Assembly: GCA_964542305.1 (NCBI GenBank)
Contig: CAZITX010000001.1
Span: 1-64,000 of the forward strand
DNA length: 64,000 bases
DNA from: DMER64 sp964542305
GTDB taxonomy: Bacteria; Bacteroidota; Bacteroidia; Bacteroidales; UBA932
Direction: 5' to 3'
Part shown: positions 43,841 through 51,998 of the stretch, one piece after another
How the letters are laid out: each line of letters opens with the position of its first letter
Numbering within the stretch: the stretch's first letter is position 1
Notes under the pieces: generated by a model
Databases searched by the model: none
What the model was told of the DNA's origin: nothing
The model's input: only the letters and a program-made list of their open reading frames with translations
Position numbers and translations under genes: made by a program

Positions 43841-44392
43841 TATAAAAAAGTCTTCTTCACAACCAGTCCTGACAGTAATAAACCGCGCAAGGACAAAAAG
43901 ATAGTCCGAAAGACGGTTTATGTACTTCAGCATAGGGGCCGTGACAATATCCGTGCCAAGAGATACCATCAGGCGTTCTGTTTCACGGCAGACCGTACGG
44001 GCTATATGGATCTGAGATGATAGGGGGGGGGATTCCGGAAGAATAAAAGACTGAAGAACAGGTATTTGTTCTTGGATTTTATCAATGTTATGTTCCAAAA
44101 AAAGTGCGGAACCTTCAAAATCGTAATTTGTCAGGTCTTTTCTGTTTCCCGCAGCCAGGTATCCGGCCAGGTGCATAAGATCCGTTTGGATCTTCCGCAA
44201 TGATGATTCATAAAGCCGGGATGATGACAATTCTTTCAGAATGTCCGACTGACTTCTCAGGAGTCCTATCCAGCTAATCAATTCATCTGTTTTCCCGTAG
44301 GCTGCCACACGAGGATCCGTCTTGGGAACACGGCTCCCGTCGGCTAAGGAAGTCATTCCCTGATCGCCGGTTCCCGTATAGATTTTGTTCAT
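43838..44392 (-). CDS. PduO-type cob(I)alamin adenosyltransferase
   Basis: The 184-residue protein has family motifs YTGTGDQGMTSLADGSRVPK at the N-terminus and ARTVCRETERLM and YINRLSDYLFVLAR near the C-terminus. It makes adenosylcobalamin from corrinoid and ATP. Two differences stand out: the usual YGDVDELNS reads YGKTDELIS, and the usual ILPGG segment reads ILPESPP, encoded across a 9-C run. Its start overlaps the LolD-like ATPase stop by 4 bp. Confidence 0.88.
   Translation of the reverse strand: MNKIYTGTGDQGMTSLADGSRVPKTDPRVAAYGKTDELISWIGLLRSQSDILKELSSSRLYESSLRKIQTDLMHLAGYLAAGNRKDLTNYDFEGSALFLEHNIDKIQEQIPVLQSFILPESPPLSSQIHIARTVCRETERLMVSLGTDIVTAPMLKYINRLSDYLFVLARFITVRTGCEEDFFI
44023..44031 (+). 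repeat. G9 homopolymer inside the adenosyltransferase gene
   Basis: Nine consecutive G (C on the coding strand) in the codons for Ser-Pro-Pro-Leu. This is the longest G/C run I saw in the window and a potential slippage site. Confidence 0.85.
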
Positions 44393-45102
44393 GAATCAGT
44401 CAAGACAGGATTATGATTTGGTTCATCACTTTCAACCAGACCGTCGCGAAGCCGGACAACCCGCCGTGCGTAGCGTGCAATGTCTTCTTCGTGCGTAACG
44501 ACAATTATGGTATTTCCCCTTTTATACACCTGTTCAAAGAGTGACATAATATCCAGGGATGTTTTTGTATCCAGGTTTCCCGTCGGTTCGTCAGCCAGAA
44601 TAATTGAAGGATTATTTACCATGGCACGTGCTACGGCCACTCTTTGTTTTTGTCCACCCGACAATTCATTGGGTTTATGGTCCATACGGTCACCCAGGTC
44701 AACATTGATCAGTGCTTTTTTTGCTTCGTCTTCCCTTTCATGTTTTGGCATTCCGGCATAAATAAGCGGTAGAGCAACATTATTCAGGGCATCATATCTG
44801 GGAAGCAGGTTAAAAGATTGGAACACAAATCCGATCTCTTTGTTTCTCACTTCTGCCAGTTGATCGTCCTTCATTTGACTAACGTCTGTATTGTTCAGTA
44901 TATAAGCGCCTTCGGTAGGTGTGTCCAGGCAGCCGATCAAGTTCATCAGAGTAGATTTACCGGAGCCTGAAGGTCCCATAATGGCTACATATTCGTTTTT
45001 CTTGATCTCAAGATCCACTCCGTTTAATGCGCGAACTTCCTGGTTCCCTACTTTATAGATCTTTTTGATCCCTTTGATTCTGATAAGCGTTTCTTTTTCC
45101 AT
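44389..45102 (-). CDS. ABC transporter ATPase, LolD/MacB class
   Basis: The 237-residue ATPase has Walker A MGPSGSGKST, signature LSGGQKQRVAVA and Walker B IILADEPTGNLD. The LDTPTEG and NEYVAIMG spacing is typical of the LolD/MacB/FtsE class, which works in lipoprotein release or substrate extrusion. No cognate permease is adjacent; the permease must be encoded elsewhere. The downstream adenosyltransferase is translationally coupled, but the functional link is unclear. Confidence 0.9.
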   Translation of the reverse strand: MEKETLIRIKGIKKIYKVGNQEVRALNGVDLEIKKNEYVAIMGPSGSGKSTLMNLIGCLDTPTEGAYILNNTDVSQMKDDQLAEVRNKEIGFVFQSFNLLPRYDALNNVALPLIYAGMPKHEREDEAKKALINVDLGDRMDHKPNELSGGQKQRVAVARAMVNNPSIILADEPTGNLDTKTSLDIMSLFEQVYKRGNTIIVVTHEEDIARYARRVVRLRDGLVESDEPNHNPVLTDS

Positions 45103-45209
45103 AGCTGCGAATGTACAAAAAATAATGATTAGCCGAATGTGTTGTTTTTCCTTTTGACTTGTTAGAGTAAGTAAAGTTTAAGAGACCCCCTGAGATCGCT
45201 TTTTTTTTG

Positions 45210-45217
45210 TAATTTTG
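45210..45217 (+). promoter_or_regulatory. -7 element (TAATTTTG) for folE
   Basis: An exact plus-strand match preceded by a T-rich run, 23 nt before the folE ATG. Confidence 0.6.
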
Positions 45218-45240
45218 CAGATCAACATTTCTCAGATACC

Positions 45241-45828
45241 ATGTCATACAGCAACAACGATCTTTATACTCCGGAAACGACTGAAAAACTTGCAGAACAT
45301 TATAAGGAAATCTTAAAATTGCTTGGAGAGGACACTGAAAGGGAAGGGCTTGAAAAAACCCCGCTGCGTGTAGCAAAGGCCATGCAATTCCTTACGAAGG
45401 GTTACCTGGAAGATCCCGCAACAATACTGAACTCAGCCAGGTTCCGGGAAGAATACCAGCAAATAGTATTGGTCAAGGATATAGAAATGTACTCTATGTG
45501 CGAGCATCACATGCTTCCTTTTTACGGGAAAGCCCATGTGGCCTACATCCCCAACGGATTTATTACAGGTGTCAGCAAGCTGACACGCGTTGTGGATACG
45601 TTTGCAAGGAGGTTCCAGGTCCAGGAGCGTCTGACTGTCCAGATAAGGGATTGTATACAACAAACTCTAAACCCCTTGGGAGTGGCTGTTGTAATTGAAG
45701 CAGAACATATGTGTATGCAGATAAGGGGTGTTCAGAAACAACATTCAAGAATGGTTACTTCTGCTTTCACAGGTACGTTTTTGAAAGATGTCCGTACGCG
45801 TGAAGAATTCATGCATTTACTTCACTGA
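45241..45828 (+). CDS. folE: GTP cyclohydrolase I
   Basis: The 195-residue enzyme converts GTP to dihydroneopterin triphosphate, the first step of folate biosynthesis. Family motifs are EDTEREGLEKTPLRVAKAM, the zinc/active-site CEHHMLPFYGKAHVAYIP, SKLTRVVDTFARRFQVQERL and the second zinc Cys in EAEHMCMQIRG. The 3' end overlaps the convergent tRNA nucleotidyltransferase by 20 bp. Confidence 0.97.
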   Translation: MSYSNNDLYTPETTEKLAEHYKEILKLLGEDTEREGLEKTPLRVAKAMQFLTKGYLEDPATILNSARFREEYQQIVLVKDIEMYSMCEHHMLPFYGKAHVAYIPNGFITGVSKLTRVVDTFARRFQVQERLTVQIRDCIQQTLNPLGVAVVIEAEHMCMQIRGVQKQHSRMVTSAFTGTFLKDVRTREEFMHLLH

Positions 45829-47212
45829 TACCCAGTTCCCGGGCTCTTTCCATCATAAGCTGTCTGGCTTCTTCCAGGTTGTTCCCGATCTTGCCGTCCA
45901 GGATGGCCTCTTTGATATAATCTTTTATCAAACCTACTTCACGGCACGGAGGTAATCCGAATGTCTTCATGATCATCTCACCCGATATGGGGGGTTGAAA
46001 ATTCCTTATAGCGTCCTTTTCTTCCACCTGGGCCATCTTTTTACTGACCTGTTCAAAGTTCTCCAGATGCCGTCTGACAGTCCGCGGGTTCTTTGAGGTT
46101 ATATCGGCCCGGCATAGTATCATCAGATCCTCCATATCTTCTCCTGCTTCAAATAAAAGCCGTCTAACCCCCGAATCACTGACTTCGTTTACCAGGGCTA
46201 TAGGGCGCAAATGCAGCTGGACAAGTTTTTGCACATAACGCATTTCTTCTCCCAGAGGCAAACGGAGTTTCCTGAAAATTGCGGGGATCATTTTACTGCC
46301 AATAAAATCATGACCATGAAAAGTCCACCCCAGTTCTTTGTCAAAATGTTTTGTAGACGGTTTTCCCACATCGTGGAGCAAAGCGGCCCAACGTAACCAA
46401 ATATTGTCACTTTCCAGGGCCACGTTGTCCAGAACTTCCATCGTGTGACTGAAGTTTTCCTTATGTCCTCTGCCTTCCATGGTTTCCACTCCTTTTAATG
46501 AAGCGATCTGAGGTAAAAGAAGGGCCAGGAGTCCGCTCTTTTCCAAAAGCACAAATCCTTTGGATGGTTTTGGGGTGGCCATGATTTTATGCAACTCCAC
46601 GGTAATTCTTTCCTGTGATACAATGTGTATCCGGGATGCGTTTTTTGTAATGGAAGCAAAAGAGTCATGATCTATGGAAAAACCGAGTTGTGCTGCAAAA
46701 CGTATGGCCCTGAGCATTCTTAGGGGATCATCGCTGAATGTGGTGTCGGGATCCAGGGGCGTTCTGATGACCTTCCGTTTCAGGTCATCAATTCCGTTAA
46801 ACGGGTCGGTCAACGTTCCGTAATCTTCCCGGACAAGACTAAATGCCATGGCATTGATCGTAAAATCACGTCTTTTCTGATCGTCTTCCAGAGTGCCGTT
46901 TTCCACTATGGGTTTACGCGAGTCGGCACGGTAAGACTCTTTCCTTGCCCCTACAAATTCAATTTCATATCCTTTGTAACGCAACATGGCCGTTCCGAAT
47001 TTCTTGAACAGTGTAACCCGTGTATTTAATGCCGATCCCACGTCCGAGGCAACCTCCATTCCGTTTCCTTCCACAACAACGTCAATATCTGTATTCGGCC
47101 TGTTGAGGTAAAAATCACGAACATAGCCACCTATAACGTATGCTTTTACGTTTTTCAGGGCTGCTTGTTCTGCAATAATGCGGAATATTTTTGATCGTAA
47201 GGGTGCTTTCAT
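45809..47212 (-). CDS. CCA tRNA nucleotidyltransferase / poly(A) polymerase family, HD domain
   Basis: The protein has 467 residues from the ATG at 47212 (MKAPLRSKIFRII); longer in-frame starts run into the upstream gene. The nucleotidyltransferase domain shows GGYVRDFYLNR and TDIDVVVEG, with the RRDFTINAMAF motif. An HD domain (HTMEVLDNVALESDNIWLR; LLHDVGKP) follows. It adds or repairs the tRNA 3' CCA, which matters here because the tRNA-Asn remnant carries no encoded CCA. Confidence 0.93.
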   Translation of the reverse strand: MKAPLRSKIFRIIAEQAALKNVKAYVIGGYVRDFYLNRPNTDIDVVVEGNGMEVASDVGSALNTRVTLFKKFGTAMLRYKGYEIEFVGARKESYRADSRKPIVENGTLEDDQKRRDFTINAMAFSLVREDYGTLTDPFNGIDDLKRKVIRTPLDPDTTFSDDPLRMLRAIRFAAQLGFSIDHDSFASITKNASRIHIVSQERITVELHKIMATPKPSKGFVLLEKSGLLALLLPQIASLKGVETMEGRGHKENFSHTMEVLDNVALESDNIWLRWAALLHDVGKPSTKHFDKELGWTFHGHDFIGSKMIPAIFRKLRLPLGEEMRYVQKLVQLHLRPIALVNEVSDSGVRRLLFEAGEDMEDLMILCRADITSKNPRTVRRHLENFEQVSKKMAQVEEKDAIRNFQPPISGEMIMKTFGLPPCREVGLIKDYIKEAILDGKIGNNLEEARQLMMERARELGISEVNA

Positions 47213-47222
47213 GCAAAATAAA

Positions 47223-47630
47223 TTACAGGAGTTCTTCAAAAGAAAGGATCTCCCCGAGTTGTTTATAGGCCCTTTCATCCCGGTCATATTTCCAAAAGTA
47301 TGTCCGGGTTCCGTTACTGATCAGCAAACAGGGAGCCAGGATCTGCGCATTGTATTTGCGCAGCTGCTCTACCGTTTTTTCATCCACGGGGACTTCGGGT
47401 GCTTTAAACTCGGCAATCAACAAAGGTTTTCCGTTCCTGTCATGCACAACCAGGTCGGCACGGCAGTTCGCCTCCAGGTAACGCACCGGGTATTCGCAGG
47501 TCATCAGATGCAAGGGAAATCCTCCCACAATATGAAGATGGCGTATGATTTCCTGCCGCACTTCTTCTTCCGGGGTTTTTTCCACCCATTTTTTTCTTAC
47601 AATGCAATATATGACCGAAGGGCCGTTCAT
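47223..47630 (-). CDS. Stand-alone HsdR N-terminal-like nuclease domain protein
   Basis: The protein has 135 residues from the ATG at 47630. The fold is that of the N-terminal nuclease domain of type I restriction subunit HsdR: EEEVRQEIIRHL helix, CRADLVVHD, then LLIAEFKAP (the D and ExK of a PD-(D/E)XK site), and a following region ending in YFWKYD. No helicase, methylase or specificity subunit is nearby. The tRNA nucleotidyltransferase gene follows 10 bp downstream. Function is unknown. Confidence 0.85.
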   Translation of the reverse strand: MNGPSVIYCIVRKKWVEKTPEEEVRQEIIRHLHIVGGFPLHLMTCEYPVRYLEANCRADLVVHDRNGKPLLIAEFKAPEVPVDEKTVEQLRKYNAQILAPCLLISNGTRTYFWKYDRDERAYKQLGEILSFEELL

Positions 47631-47634
47631 GGTA

Positions 47635-47642
47635 CAAAGATA
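47635..47642 (-). promoter_or_regulatory. -7 element (TATCTTTG) for the HsdR-N gene
   Basis: An exact minus-strand match only 4 nt from the ATG at 47630, predicting a leaderless mRNA and supporting that start over the in-frame ATG at 47645. Confidence 0.6.
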
Positions 47643-47671
47643 CAAAAAGTACGGCCTTCGTTAAATTTATG

Positions 47672-47679
47672 TAATTTTG
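47672..47679 (+). promoter_or_regulatory. -7 element (TAATTTTG) for holA
   Basis: An exact plus-strand match 4 nt before the holA ATG at 47684, again predicting a leaderless mRNA. Confidence 0.6.
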
Positions 47680-47683
47680 TGGT

Positions 47684-48727
47684 ATGGCAAAAACTACCGC
47701 AAAAGATTCGTACGCTGCCTACCGCGAGATCATGAAAGAACTAAAAGCAGGGGAATTCAAACCGTGTTACCTGCTAATGGGAGAAGAACCCTATTATGTG
47801 GACAAAATTGCTTCCTACATAGCAGAAAACGCCCTTGCCGAAGATGAAAAAGCTTTTAACCAGATGGTTTTGTACGCTCAGGATGTAACCCCGGCTTTGA
47901 TAGTGGACAATGCCCGGCGGTATCCGGTTATGGCCCCACATCAAGTGATCATCGTAAAGGAAGCACAACAACTCAAAGGCACTGAATTGCTGGCTGCATA
48001 TTTCAAGGCAATGAATCCTTCATGCGTTCTTGTTCTTTGTTTTATGGGTAAAGCGGTGGATAAAAGGACTGAACTCTGGAAATTGGCTCAGAAACACTGC
48101 CGGATCCTGGAGTCTGTACCATTGAGGGATTACGAAATACCTGACTGGATCACTTTGTACCTTAAGGAACAAGGATCCAGCATTGAGCCGCAGGCGGCCC
48201 GTCTGCTGGCAGATTTCCTGGGGACTGATCTTCAGCGGATAGTAATGGAAATAGAAAAACTGTTTATACTCATGCCTCAGGGTACTTGGGCAGTTACAAC
48301 CGATATGGTGGAAAAATCGGTGGGTGTCAACCGGGATTTTTCTCCTTTCGTTTTATTCAAACATATTACGGCAGGCGATTTTGCCAAAGTACAACCTATA
48401 GTAGAGTATTTTGCGGACAATGAAAAAAAGTTTCCGCTGGTGATGATCATCAGCTTGTTTTATACACAATTATCACGAATTTTAAAATTGCATTCCATCC
48501 GGATGGAAAATCCCGGCTTATCTGCAGATAAACTAAGGGGGCTTATGGGCCTGAATTATTATTTTTTCCAGGAGACCCTGGAGGCTACCCGTTTTTTCAC
48601 CTTTCCCAGAACAGTCAGGGCTATGAATTTACTGTGTGCTTATGACAGTCTGTACAAATCATCTGACAGGGGAGAAGCCGGTGACGGAGAGCTCCTGATG
48701 GAGATGATCTGTAAAATGATGGCCTGA
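47684..48727 (+). CDS. holA: DNA polymerase III subunit delta
   Basis: The 347-residue clamp-loader subunit has the N-terminal AAA+-like fold typical of HolA (PCYLLMGEEPYYVDKIASYI), a middle region (KRTELWKLAQKHCRILESVP) and a C-terminal helical collar domain. It opens the sliding clamp at the replication fork. It stands alone, divergent from the HsdR-N protein. Confidence 0.93.
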   Translation: MAKTTAKDSYAAYREIMKELKAGEFKPCYLLMGEEPYYVDKIASYIAENALAEDEKAFNQMVLYAQDVTPALIVDNARRYPVMAPHQVIIVKEAQQLKGTELLAAYFKAMNPSCVLVLCFMGKAVDKRTELWKLAQKHCRILESVPLRDYEIPDWITLYLKEQGSSIEPQAARLLADFLGTDLQRIVMEIEKLFILMPQGTWAVTTDMVEKSVGVNRDFSPFVLFKHITAGDFAKVQPIVEYFADNEKKFPLVMIISLFYTQLSRILKLHSIRMENPGLSADKLRGLMGLNYYFFQETLEATRFFTFPRTVRAMNLLCAYDSLYKSSDRGEAGDGELLMEMICKMMA

Positions 48728-48739
48728 TGGCCTTACTGA

Positions 48740-49846
48740 TCAGAAAGTATAGAACCGGGGAACCCTGTATGCTACCGATGTAAGGATTTCATAGGGTATG
48801 GTTCCCAGGATATCTGCCAATTCGAATATTGTTGGGTCGTCTCCGAAAATCGTAACCATATCTCCCGGTTTTACATCAATACCGGTCACATCCAACATGC
48901 ACATATCCATACAGATATTCCCTATGGTGGGAGCGCGGTGACCGTTTACGCAAAACGAGGCTTTCCCGTTGCTCAGATGCCTGTTGACCCCGTCGGCATA
49001 GCCAATGGCCAGAGTGGCAATACGGGTATCGGGTTTTACGACTTTACCGGCCCTCGAATAACCAACGGTTTCGCCCGGTTGGACAGTTTTTACCTGTAAA
49101 ACAGGAGTTCTTAAAAAGGCGGTAGGTTTCAGTCTGCTTCTGTCAACATACGACATGCCGTAAAGGCCTATTCCCAGTCTGGCCATATCATATTGTGCCT
49201 GGGCGGCAAAACGTTCAATTCCCGGAGAATTCAGTAAATGCCTCATGGGTTTGTACTCCAGCTGATCTGTCAGTAATTTGGACAGGGTTTCAAAACGGGC
49301 AATTTGTTGTCTTGTAAAGTCATCGTTCTTTTCTTCCCCTGATGCCACAAAATGTGAAAATACAGAAGCTATCCTGACAGATCCGGTTCCTGGCAGTTTT
49401 TCAACTATAGACCGGATGTCTTCTTCTTCGACACCTAAACGGTGCATCCCTGTATCCAATTTAATATGAACGGGGTAGTCCTGTTGATTCATTGCCCCGG
49501 CTTCCTGAACAAAACGTTCAAAAGCTTCCGGGCAGGGAAGACTGGGTTCAAGGTGGTGCCGTATCATAAGCGGATAATGCTCCATTCCGCCGGAGAGCAC
49601 AATAACGGGAAGTTTGACCCCGGCTTCTCTTATGGCCACTCCTTCGCCCGGAAAAGCAACGGCCAGGTAATCTACTCCGATGTCTTCCAGAATACGTGAG
49701 AATTCACCTATTCCGTGACCGTATCCGTAGGCTTTGACAAGAACAAGCAATTTGGTGGTTTCACGGAGAAAAGACCGGAAATATTTAAGGTTGTGCTGAA
49801 TATTGGGTACGCTTATTTCCAGGTGGGTATATTTATTTCTGTTCAT
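48740..49846 (-). CDS. alr: Alanine racemase
   Basis: The 368-residue PLP enzyme interconverts L- and D-alanine for peptidoglycan. The PLP lysine lies in LVLVKAYGYGHG, and the catalytic Tyr region is the MSYVDRSRLKP/GYSRAGKV part of the C-terminal domain. SIGNICMDMCMLDVT-type metal/substrate motif appears as TIGNICMDMCMLDVTG. The 5' end overlaps tdk by 14 bp; it is the last gene of the exporter-nucleotidase-tdk-alr run. Confidence 0.96.
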   Translation of the reverse strand: MNRNKYTHLEISVPNIQHNLKYFRSFLRETTKLLVLVKAYGYGHGIGEFSRILEDIGVDYLAVAFPGEGVAIREAGVKLPVIVLSGGMEHYPLMIRHHLEPSLPCPEAFERFVQEAGAMNQQDYPVHIKLDTGMHRLGVEEEDIRSIVEKLPGTGSVRIASVFSHFVASGEEKNDDFTRQQIARFETLSKLLTDQLEYKPMRHLLNSPGIERFAAQAQYDMARLGIGLYGMSYVDRSRLKPTAFLRTPVLQVKTVQPGETVGYSRAGKVVKPDTRIATLAIGYADGVNRHLSNGKASFCVNGHRAPTIGNICMDMCMLDVTGIDVKPGDMVTIFGDDPTIFELADILGTIPYEILTSVAYRVPRFYTF

Positions 49847-50405
49847 TTTTCACTTGATTGAAACAATGTCTGCATAAGGGTTCGTATACGTCTTTTTCTC
49901 CTAATTCCACCAGGCGTGTACTCTTGCTTAACCTGTGAGAATGGTGTGCAGGGTCTCCGCAGCGGACACAAATGGCATGTACCTTGGTTATGTGTTCGGC
50001 AACTGCCATCAGGTCAGGCATGGGACCAAAAGGATTTCCCTGGAAATCCATGTCCAGGCCGGCCACTATGACACGGATACCGTTGTCGGCAAGTAATTGG
50101 CATACCCGAACCAGGTTCTGGTCAAAAAACTGTGCTTCGTCTATGGCAACCACATCAACGTTGTTGGCCAGTAAAAGAATGTTTTCTGCCGAGTCAACCG
50201 GAGTGGAAGGGATGGAATGGCTGTCGTGCGAAACGACATCTTCCTCCGAATACCTTACGTCAACGCGTGGTTTGAAAATCTCTACCCTTTGGTTGGCAAA
50301 TTTGGCCCTTTTGAGCCTCCTGATAAGTTCTTCGGTTTTTCCTGAAAACATGGAACCGGATATGACTTCGATCCTTCCGTTCCGCTTTTGATTTTCCAGA
50401 AACAT
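49833..50405 (-). CDS. tdk: Thymidine kinase
   Basis: The 190-residue type II thymidine kinase has P-loop GSMFSGKTEELIRRL, the DEAQFFD acidic motif, and a zinc-binding lasso with CVRCG and CRHCF Cys pairs. It phosphorylates thymidine in the salvage pathway. It lies 10 bp downstream of the 5'-nucleotidase genes, whose products could supply nucleosides. Confidence 0.96.
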   Translation of the reverse strand: MFLENQKRNGRIEVISGSMFSGKTEELIRRLKRAKFANQRVEIFKPRVDVRYSEEDVVSHDSHSIPSTPVDSAENILLLANNVDVVAIDEAQFFDQNLVRVCQLLADNGIRVIVAGLDMDFQGNPFGPMPDLMAVAEHITKVHAICVRCGDPAHHSHRLSKSTRLVELGEKDVYEPLCRHCFNQVKNEQK

Positions 50406-50415
50406 ACTTAAAAGC

Positions 50416-51225
50416 TTAAAAATTTATATCAATCTGTCCGGCATATACTCCGTAAGCTCCCGTTTGCACGATCACTACCTGGTTCCCGTCAGCGTCTGTT
50501 TCCTTAACGGGTTCTTCTAAAAACGTATGTGAATGGCCGCCAATTATCAAATGAATGTTCCTGGATCGTGCAGCCAATTCCAGATCGTTTCTATAACCCT
50601 GATGCGTTAGGCAGACAATGAGATCACAACCTTTTCTTTTTAACCTGGCGGCCAGTCTGTTTGCGGTAGCTACAGGATCCAGGTAGATCATTTTTTCTAA
50701 AACCTTGTTGGATGTCAATCCGTTCAGATCTATGGTAATACCGATTACGCCGATTTTTTTCCCGTTTACCCGGAAGATCGCGTAAGGTTTTACAAGTTTT
50801 CTTAAAGGCCGGTAAAGGATCTTGTAATTGGCACACAAAGTCAGGTAATCTGCTTCTTTTATCCTGTTTACAAGGTCTTCCATGCCGTTATCGAATTCAT
50901 GATTACCCAGGACTGTCGCATCCAGTTTCAATGCATTCATGGTTTTCACTTCAACCTTTCCGCCAAAAAGATTAAAATACGGGGTTCCCTGGTTGTAATC
51001 TCCGGCATCCAGGAACAACAGATCCGGATGATCTTTCCTGGTTTCTTCCAGATACCCTGAAAGGCTCAGGATCCCTGCGCTGCCGGCATTTCTGCCGGAA
51101 CGAAAAGGCTCTATCTGACTGTGAATGTCATTTGTGTGGACGATCACCAAATCTTGCGCCTTTGCAAAAAAAGGGGTTAATATCAGCAACAGGAACGTCG
51201 GTTTGATCAATGAGGAAGTTTTCAT
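50416..51225 (-). CDS. 5'-nucleotidase, metallophosphatase half
   Basis: The 269-residue exported protein (signal peptide to about residue 23) is the catalytic domain of UshA-type 5'-nucleotidases: VHTNDIHSQIEPF, LDAGDYNQGTPYFNL, VLGNHEFDNG and GGHSHTFLEEP are the two-metal ligands and catalytic His. The C-terminal substrate-binding domain is missing here and is encoded by the gene just upstream, whose stop overlaps this start by one base. The two presumably assemble in the periplasm. Confidence 0.92.
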   Translation of the reverse strand: MKTSSLIKPTFLLLILTPFFAKAQDLVIVHTNDIHSQIEPFRSGRNAGSAGILSLSGYLEETRKDHPDLLFLDAGDYNQGTPYFNLFGGKVEVKTMNALKLDATVLGNHEFDNGMEDLVNRIKEADYLTLCANYKILYRPLRKLVKPYAIFRVNGKKIGVIGITIDLNGLTSNKVLEKMIYLDPVATANRLAARLKRKGCDLIVCLTHQGYRNDLELAARSRNIHLIIGGHSHTFLEEPVKETDADGNQVVIVQTGAYGVYAGQIDINF

Positions 51226-51998
51226 TACTCTTGTGGATTGTTGATCACTACACGACGGTCGGTCCGTGCAGGGATCGGTTCGCCGTTTGTAGTGAATACG
51301 TTAATGTATTGCAAGATCACATCACGGAGTGTCAGACCTGAATAATCAACGCCCAGGTTGTTTTTTAACATAGTCATCCGGTCTCCTCCCTGAAGCAGGA
51401 AATCTATGGTCGCTATGTGATAAATACGTTCGTTATCCAGGGGTTCCCCGTTTATGAGTAATTGTGTTATGCGGTGATCGTCAATTTTAAGGGATACACC
51501 GGAGAGAACTTCAACACGGTGTGCGGCAAAAGACTCAAACAATTCTCTGACACGGCTGCCTTTCAGACTTACAAGAACCAGCGAGTTTTCAAAAGGGAAG
51601 GCAGCATAGACATAATAAAGTGTAAGATCTCCTTTTGGAAAAGAGGTCCTGATTCCTCCAAAATTGGTAAGTGCAAAATCAACATTGTCCAATCCGTAAT
51701 GCCTGCGTGCGATGGCAAGCAATGCGTCTCCGGCCAGGTTTGACAATGGACTTTCCGGATAGTAGGACCGCATCTCTGTGGTTGTATATCCCACCACCTG
51801 GTTCATTTTTTTGTTTAGTTCGGGCGAATATGTGTTGATAATCTCCCGGATGGGGGCTGAAGCCTTGTTTTGGTATTCGGTAGTATCCATAAGCACGCGA
51901 TACGCTTTGATCGTCTGTGCTCCGGTAGTGACGGAACCCGCAGTAATTAATAAAAAGAGAAAAACCCCTTGTATTAAGCGTTTTTGTATCGCATCCAT
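51225..51998 (-). CDS. 5'-nucleotidase, C-terminal substrate-binding half
   Basis: The protein has 257 residues from the ATG at 51998, with a hydrophobic signal segment ending near residue 28. It matches the 5_nucleotid_C domain: SPLSNLAGDALL, FALTNFGGIRTSFPKG, AFPFENSLVLVSLKG and DFLLQGGDRM, the nucleoside-stacking region. Without the metallophosphatase half it should be inactive. Its 5' end overlaps the permease gene by 25 bp. Confidence 0.9.
   Translation of the reverse strand: MDAIQKRLIQGVFLFLLITAGSVTTGAQTIKAYRVLMDTTEYQNKASAPIREIINTYSPELNKKMNQVVGYTTTEMRSYYPESPLSNLAGDALLAIARRHYGLDNVDFALTNFGGIRTSFPKGDLTLYYVYAAFPFENSLVLVSLKGSRVRELFESFAAHRVEVLSGVSLKIDDHRITQLLINGEPLDNERIYHIATIDFLLQGGDRMTMLKNNLGVDYSGLTLRDVILQYINVFTTNGEPIPARTDRRVVINNPQE

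Noticed and set aside
47223..47630. A type I restriction-modification locus
   Set aside because: Only an isolated HsdR N-terminal-type domain is present; no helicase, methylase or specificity gene is nearby.
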